NCBI GenBank assembly: GCA_015063165.1
Contig: SUSZ01000026.1
Location: 1-36,749, forward strand
Source of the DNA: Thermoplasmata archaeon
GTDB lineage: Archaea > Thermoplasmatota > Thermoplasmata > Methanomassiliicoccales > Methanomethylophilaceae
Length of the DNA stretch: 36,749 nt
Direction of reading: 5' to 3'
Part shown: in pieces, positions 33,517 through 36,749 of the stretch
Position numbering within the stretch: the stretch's first letter is position 1
Layout of the letters: every line of letters starts with the position of its first letter
Position numbers and translations under genes: made by a program
The notes under the pieces: model-generated
The model's input: only the letters and a program-made list of their open reading frames with translations
Databases searched by the model: none
What the model was told of the DNA's origin: nothing

Positions 33517-34776
33517 AGTGATACGATGAGTAAGAACGCAATCATAGCTATAATCGCCGCAGCGGTGATAATCATCGCAGCCGCAGGCGCCTATGTGCTG
33601 ACCCAGTCCGGATCGGATAACAACGAACCCGCTAAAGATAAGACGGTCACCGATTCCGAGGGGAGGGAAGTCATTGTTCCCAAGAACCTCGACAATGGAA
33701 TCATAACCGTCGGATGGAACGTTCTGAAGGTTCTGTCCTATTTCGACGCCCACAAGAAGGTCGTCGAGGTCGATTTCCAGGAGACTCAGCCTATCTACGG
33801 AAGCCTCCAGCCCCACTACTACTGCTACGACATGTCCAAGATGGCCTCTCACGAGGACTCCACCATGGGAAACTTCTCCGAATCAACCATCGAATCCATC
33901 GCAAAGAAGAACCCCAGTCTCGTGATCGTTACCACCAACGTTTATGAGAAGTTCCAGTCGAGTTTCGACTCCCTCGCCAAGAAGTGCCCCGTCCTCACGC
34001 TTAACCTCGCCGACATGAGCAACATGTTCTACACCGTCGACGCTTCCGGCAACTTCACCCTCAACGACAACATTGTCAAGAGCCTCTCCATACTCGGAGA
34101 CGTCCTCGGAGAGAGCGATGTGGACGACAAGGTCGTCAAGACCCTGAACAACACCCTCGCCGACATCAAGAGCAAGCAGGGCAGCGACACGACCACCCTC
34201 GGCAGCCTCGCCGGATCACAGATGGGGATGGGCCCTGGAGACCTCAACGCTGTCTTCCCGTTCTTCCACCCGTTCCAGATGGCCAATGTCAGCAACGCCG
34301 CCGCCGGATATTCCATACCCCCTTGGTACATCCTTCTCAACGTCGAGACGTTTACCTCGACATACGACTTCGATGTCATGTTCTATGACCCGTCCTTCCC
34401 CGCAGCCATCGCCAATCCCGACGACCAGGCCGTCCTGAAGTGGATGTACAGCCTTCAGGGAACCGACGACGAGAAGAAGGTCTACTCCTGCCTCACCACC
34501 GCTCTGTGCGGATACGAGATGATGAACGTCATCGCAGACGCCTACTACTTCGAGGTCGTCATCGGAAAGACCCTCACCCTCGACCAGATGGAGAGCATCC
34601 TCACCAAGCTCTACAAGGACCTGTACGGAGACGATGTCGGCTCCAAGATGTTCGACAATCTGGACAAGGCCTCCGCTTCCAGGGGAGCCTCCCTTGCTGT
34701 TCCTGTGGAGACCGGTCTCTGGACCGAGCTGAAGGTCGTCCTGAACAACGGAGTATACTCCTTCGCAGCCGCCTGA
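33514..34776 (+). CDS. ABC importer substrate-binding protein (Fe-siderophore/corrinoid type)
   Basis: The 420-aa protein has an N-terminal membrane anchor (about 7-30, NAIIAIIAAAVIIIAAAGAYVL) followed by a PF01497-like binding fold: TVTDSEGREVIVPKNLDNGIITVGWNVLKVLSYF, then NPSLVIVTTNVYEKFQSSFDSLAKKCPVLTLNL. The central section with GMGPGDLNAVFPFFHPFQ and GYSIPPWY is longer and more divergent than in typical FecB/BtuF proteins. The ligand is likely an iron chelate or a corrinoid; sequence does not decide. An in-frame ATG at 33526 is an alternative start. Permease and ATPase genes follow in the same orientation. Confidence 0.87.
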   Translation: MSDTMSKNAIIAIIAAAVIIIAAAGAYVLTQSGSDNNEPAKDKTVTDSEGREVIVPKNLDNGIITVGWNVLKVLSYFDAHKKVVEVDFQETQPIYGSLQPHYYCYDMSKMASHEDSTMGNFSESTIESIAKKNPSLVIVTTNVYEKFQSSFDSLAKKCPVLTLNLADMSNMFYTVDASGNFTLNDNIVKSLSILGDVLGESDVDDKVVKTLNNTLADIKSKQGSDTTTLGSLAGSQMGMGPGDLNAVFPFFHPFQMANVSNAAAGYSIPPWYILLNVETFTSTYDFDVMFYDPSFPAAIANPDDQAVLKWMYSLQGTDDEKKVYSCLTTALCGYEMMNVIADAYYFEVVIGKTLTLDQMESILTKLYKDLYGDDVGSKMFDNLDKASASRGASLAVPVETGLWTELKVVLNNGVYSFAAA

Positions 34777-34789
34777 GGATCCTGATACC

Positions 34790-35863
34790 ATGGACGAGGA
34801 AGGAATCGTCAAGAACAGCACCTCGGAGGGATACCTTAGGTACTCCCGCCGCAGGTACATGTTCCTGGCTGGATGCCTGGTCGCGCTGGTCGTCCTCACG
34901 GTGCTCACCATCCGTCTCGGTGACACCGGGCTCTCCTACGGCGAGATTCTTGGGTACCTGTTCCATCCGGACGATTCCTGGGAGAGCGCCGTGGTATGGG
35001 ACCTCCGTCTGAGGGTGATCCTCGCCACCGTGGTGGCTGGGGCGGCCCTCGGGGTGTCGGGCGCTGTGATGCAGTGCCTTCTCCGCAACCCGATGGCGTC
35101 CCCGTTCACTCTCGGGATATCCAACGCCGCAGCCTTCGGAGCCGCCTTCGCCATCCTCTTCCTCGATGGAGGGACCATAACCATGGCGACAGGCATGGTC
35201 GCACTCGACCAGCCTCTGATGGTCACCATATTCGCGTTCATATTCGCGATGGGGGCCACCCTGCTGATGCTCGGGATAGTCAAGGTCACGGACATCTCTC
35301 CCGAGTCCATAGTGCTCGCGGGGATGGCTATCAGCTCGATATTCTCGGCCCTGCTGTCGTTCCTGCAGTATATGGCAGACAGCACGAAGCTATCATCTAT
35401 AGTAGGATGGCAGTTCGGGTCCGTCAGCAGGATAACCTGGAACGAGGAGATCGCGCTGATCGTTGTGCTGATCGCCGTGGCGGCGTACTACCTCTGGAAG
35501 AGATGGGACTACAACTCCATGGAGGCAGGCGAGGATGTCGCGAAAGGACTCGGAGTCAACATCGGCCGCACCCGCATGGTCGGGCTGACGCTTTCCGCTG
35601 TTCTCACCGCTACGGTCGTCTCGTTCATGGGGATAATCGGGTTCGTCGGGCTGATCGCCCCTCATATCGTCAAGAAGTTCGTCGGGACCGACAACAGGTT
35701 CGTCATCCCCGGGTCGATGATAGTAGGTGGTCTGGTGATGATAATCGCCTACGTGGTCTCCTGCTACGCCTTCCCAAGCGTTATTCCGATAGGGATTATC
35801 ACGTCCGCGGTCGGCGGGCCGATGTTCATAGCCATACTGATCGGAAGGAGGAAGAGGAGATGA
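34790..35863 (+). CDS. FecCD/BtuC-family ABC permease
   Basis: The 357-aa permease has about ten helices. It shows the FecCD landmarks LRLRVILATVVAGAALGVSGAVMQCLLRNPMASPFTLGISNAAAFGA, the GEDVAKGLGVNIGRTR coupling loop and GIIGFVGLIAPHIVKKFVGTDNRFVIPGSMIVGG. It forms the homodimeric channel for iron-chelate or corrinoid uptake. It starts 13 nt after the binding-protein stop, and its own stop overlaps the ATPase start by 4 nt. The N-terminal 28 residues (MDEEGIVKNSTSEGYLRYSRRR) are cytoplasmic. Confidence 0.95.
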   Translation: MDEEGIVKNSTSEGYLRYSRRRYMFLAGCLVALVVLTVLTIRLGDTGLSYGEILGYLFHPDDSWESAVVWDLRLRVILATVVAGAALGVSGAVMQCLLRNPMASPFTLGISNAAAFGAAFAILFLDGGTITMATGMVALDQPLMVTIFAFIFAMGATLLMLGIVKVTDISPESIVLAGMAISSIFSALLSFLQYMADSTKLSSIVGWQFGSVSRITWNEEIALIVVLIAVAAYYLWKRWDYNSMEAGEDVAKGLGVNIGRTRMVGLTLSAVLTATVVSFMGIIGFVGLIAPHIVKKFVGTDNRFVIPGSMIVGGLVMIIAYVVSCYAFPSVIPIGIITSAVGGPMFIAILIGRRKRR

Positions 35864-36630
35864 TCGAGGTCAAGGACCTGAGGTTCAGGTACAACAGCAA
35901 GCTCCGCGACGTTCTCAAGGGCATCTCCTTCGAGTCGGAGGAGAACACCGTCATCTCCATCCTCGGACCCAACGGGACCGGGAAGACGACCTTCCTGAAG
36001 TGTCTGAGCGGTGTGAACCGCCCCACTTCCGGGAGCGTGACCGTGGACGGCACGGATATAGCAAAGATCTCTTCGAGGGAGCTGTCCAGGAAGATAGCGT
36101 TCGTCCCGCAGAGCGTCCCCATGTCCAAGCTGAGCGTGTTTGATTCGGTCATGCTCGGCAGAAGGCCGTATTTCGACCTGTCCCCTTCAAAAACGGACAT
36201 GGACAAGGTGTCCGAGGTCATCGACCGCATGGAGCTTGCCCATATCTCGCTGAAGTACGTCGACGAGATCTCCGGCGGGGAGTTCCAGAAGACCCAGATA
36301 GCGAGGGCGATAGCCCAGGAGCCGTCCGTCCTGATACTGGACGAGCCTGCTAACAACCTAGACATCGCCAACCAGCACCTGACGATGCGCATGATAATGG
36401 ACGCCGTGAGGTCGAGAGGGATGTGCACGATCATGACGATGCACGACATCAATCTCGCCCTTCATTACTCCGACAAGTTCCTCTTCCTTCTGGACGGGGA
36501 GGTTAAGGCCTACGGGGGCAGCGAGATCGTCACCTCCGAGCTGATCAAGGGGATCTACGGCGCCAACATGGAAGTTATAGAATACCGGGGATTGCCGCTG
36601 GTGGTCCCCGCTGAATCGTTGAAACCTTAA
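35860..36630 (+). CDS. FecE/BtuD-family ABC transporter ATPase
   Basis: The 256-aa ATPase powers the importer. Walker A is GPNGTGKTT (about 38-46), the Q-loop AFVPQS, the signature ISGGEFQKTQIARAI, Walker B SVLILDEPANNLD and the H-loop MTMHDINLALHYSD. The start codon overlaps the permease stop (ATGA) and has GGAGGAAGAGGAG directly upstream. The final codons (ACCTTAA) fall inside the first copy of the 41-nt terminal repeat, so the repeat abuts or slightly overlaps the gene end. Confidence 0.95.
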   Translation: MIEVKDLRFRYNSKLRDVLKGISFESEENTVISILGPNGTGKTTFLKCLSGVNRPTSGSVTVDGTDIAKISSRELSRKIAFVPQSVPMSKLSVFDSVMLGRRPYFDLSPSKTDMDKVSEVIDRMELAHISLKYVDEISGGEFQKTQIARAIAQEPSVLILDEPANNLDIANQHLTMRMIMDAVRSRGMCTIMTMHDINLALHYSDKFLFLLDGEVKAYGGSEIVTSELIKGIYGANMEVIEYRGLPLVVPAESLKP

Positions 36631-36663
36631 CTCTGTAAAATAGGGAATATAATTTTCCTACGG
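36623..36663 (+). repeat. Terminal direct repeat, copy 1 (41 nt)
   Basis: This 41-nt sequence is repeated exactly at 36709-36749. It contains an imperfect hairpin, TAGGGAA with TTTTCCTA. The first 8 nt overlap the end of the ATPase gene. It may be the start of a CRISPR array or another multicopy repeat. Confidence 0.8.
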
Positions 36664-36708
36664 CAGCATCTCGGAGCCCTGCTTGATTATCCTGGACAGT
36701 CTTTTTTC

Positions 36709-36749
36709 AACCTTAACTCTGTAAAATAGGGAATATAATTTTCCTACGG
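36709..36749 (+). repeat. Terminal direct repeat, copy 2 (41 nt), at window end
   Basis: This is an exact copy of 36623-36663, separated from it by a unique 45-nt stretch (36664-36708) that ends in a T-run. The window stops on its last base, so further units may follow and the repeat could be longer than seen. Confidence 0.8.

Overview
The window reads as archaeal DNA, most likely from a methanogen of the Thermoplasmatota (Methanomassiliicoccales, Methanomethylophilaceae-like). This is an inference from gene content, not from a marker search. Archaeal information-processing genes (MCM helicase, NMD3, a DUF424 protein, Tsr3, Lhr, an OGG1-type glycosylase) sit beside a bacterial-type DNA gyrase. 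A TATA-like box lies about 25-30 nt upstream of many start codons, which fits largely leaderless transcription. Inside operons, start codons usually overlap the preceding stop or follow a GGAGG-like site. Both ends of the window are repetitive: a group II intron 3' end on the left and a 41-nt direct repeat on the right. The window is therefore probably a whole contig that broke at repeats.

Left part (1-10,434): intron domains V and VI; two hairpins; a degenerate low-molecular-weight phosphatase-like protein coupled to tsr3; a minus-strand metal module (CsoR-like repressor, then a CPC-type P1B ATPase with two ATACCC/GGGTAT operators in its promoter, then an EamA transporter); a plus-strand run of a 77-aa protein, MCM, DUF424 and NMD3; fumarase alpha and beta; and a membrane-anchored protein with a transthyretin-like domain.

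Middle (10,435-26,450): a 1787-aa Lhr-family helicase; an HTH regulator with a cysteine-rich tail; the first of two AAA/DUF4143 ATPases, preceded by a 60-bp concentric dyad; a secreted Cthe_2159-like beta-helix protein with a Met/Gln/Asn-rich repeat region; OGG; a GntR(YtrA)-ABC operon behind a 33-bp operator; a BASS-family transporter; an endonuclease IV-like protein; and the second DUF4143 ATPase, behind in-phase 32-bp iterons.

Right part (26,449-36,749): tRNA-Thr(CGT), thiC with a terminator, gyrB-gyrA with a 25-bp alternating pyrimidine-purine tract directly upstream of the promoter TATA box, a 0.9-kb region holding two nearly identical structured-RNA candidates exactly 400 bp apart, each with its own TATAAA box, a three-gene Fe/corrinoid-type ABC importer, and the terminal direct repeat. 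The tandem RNA candidates are the best lead for something undescribed. Next come the gyrase Z-DNA-type tract and the ATPase genes with elaborate cis-elements.
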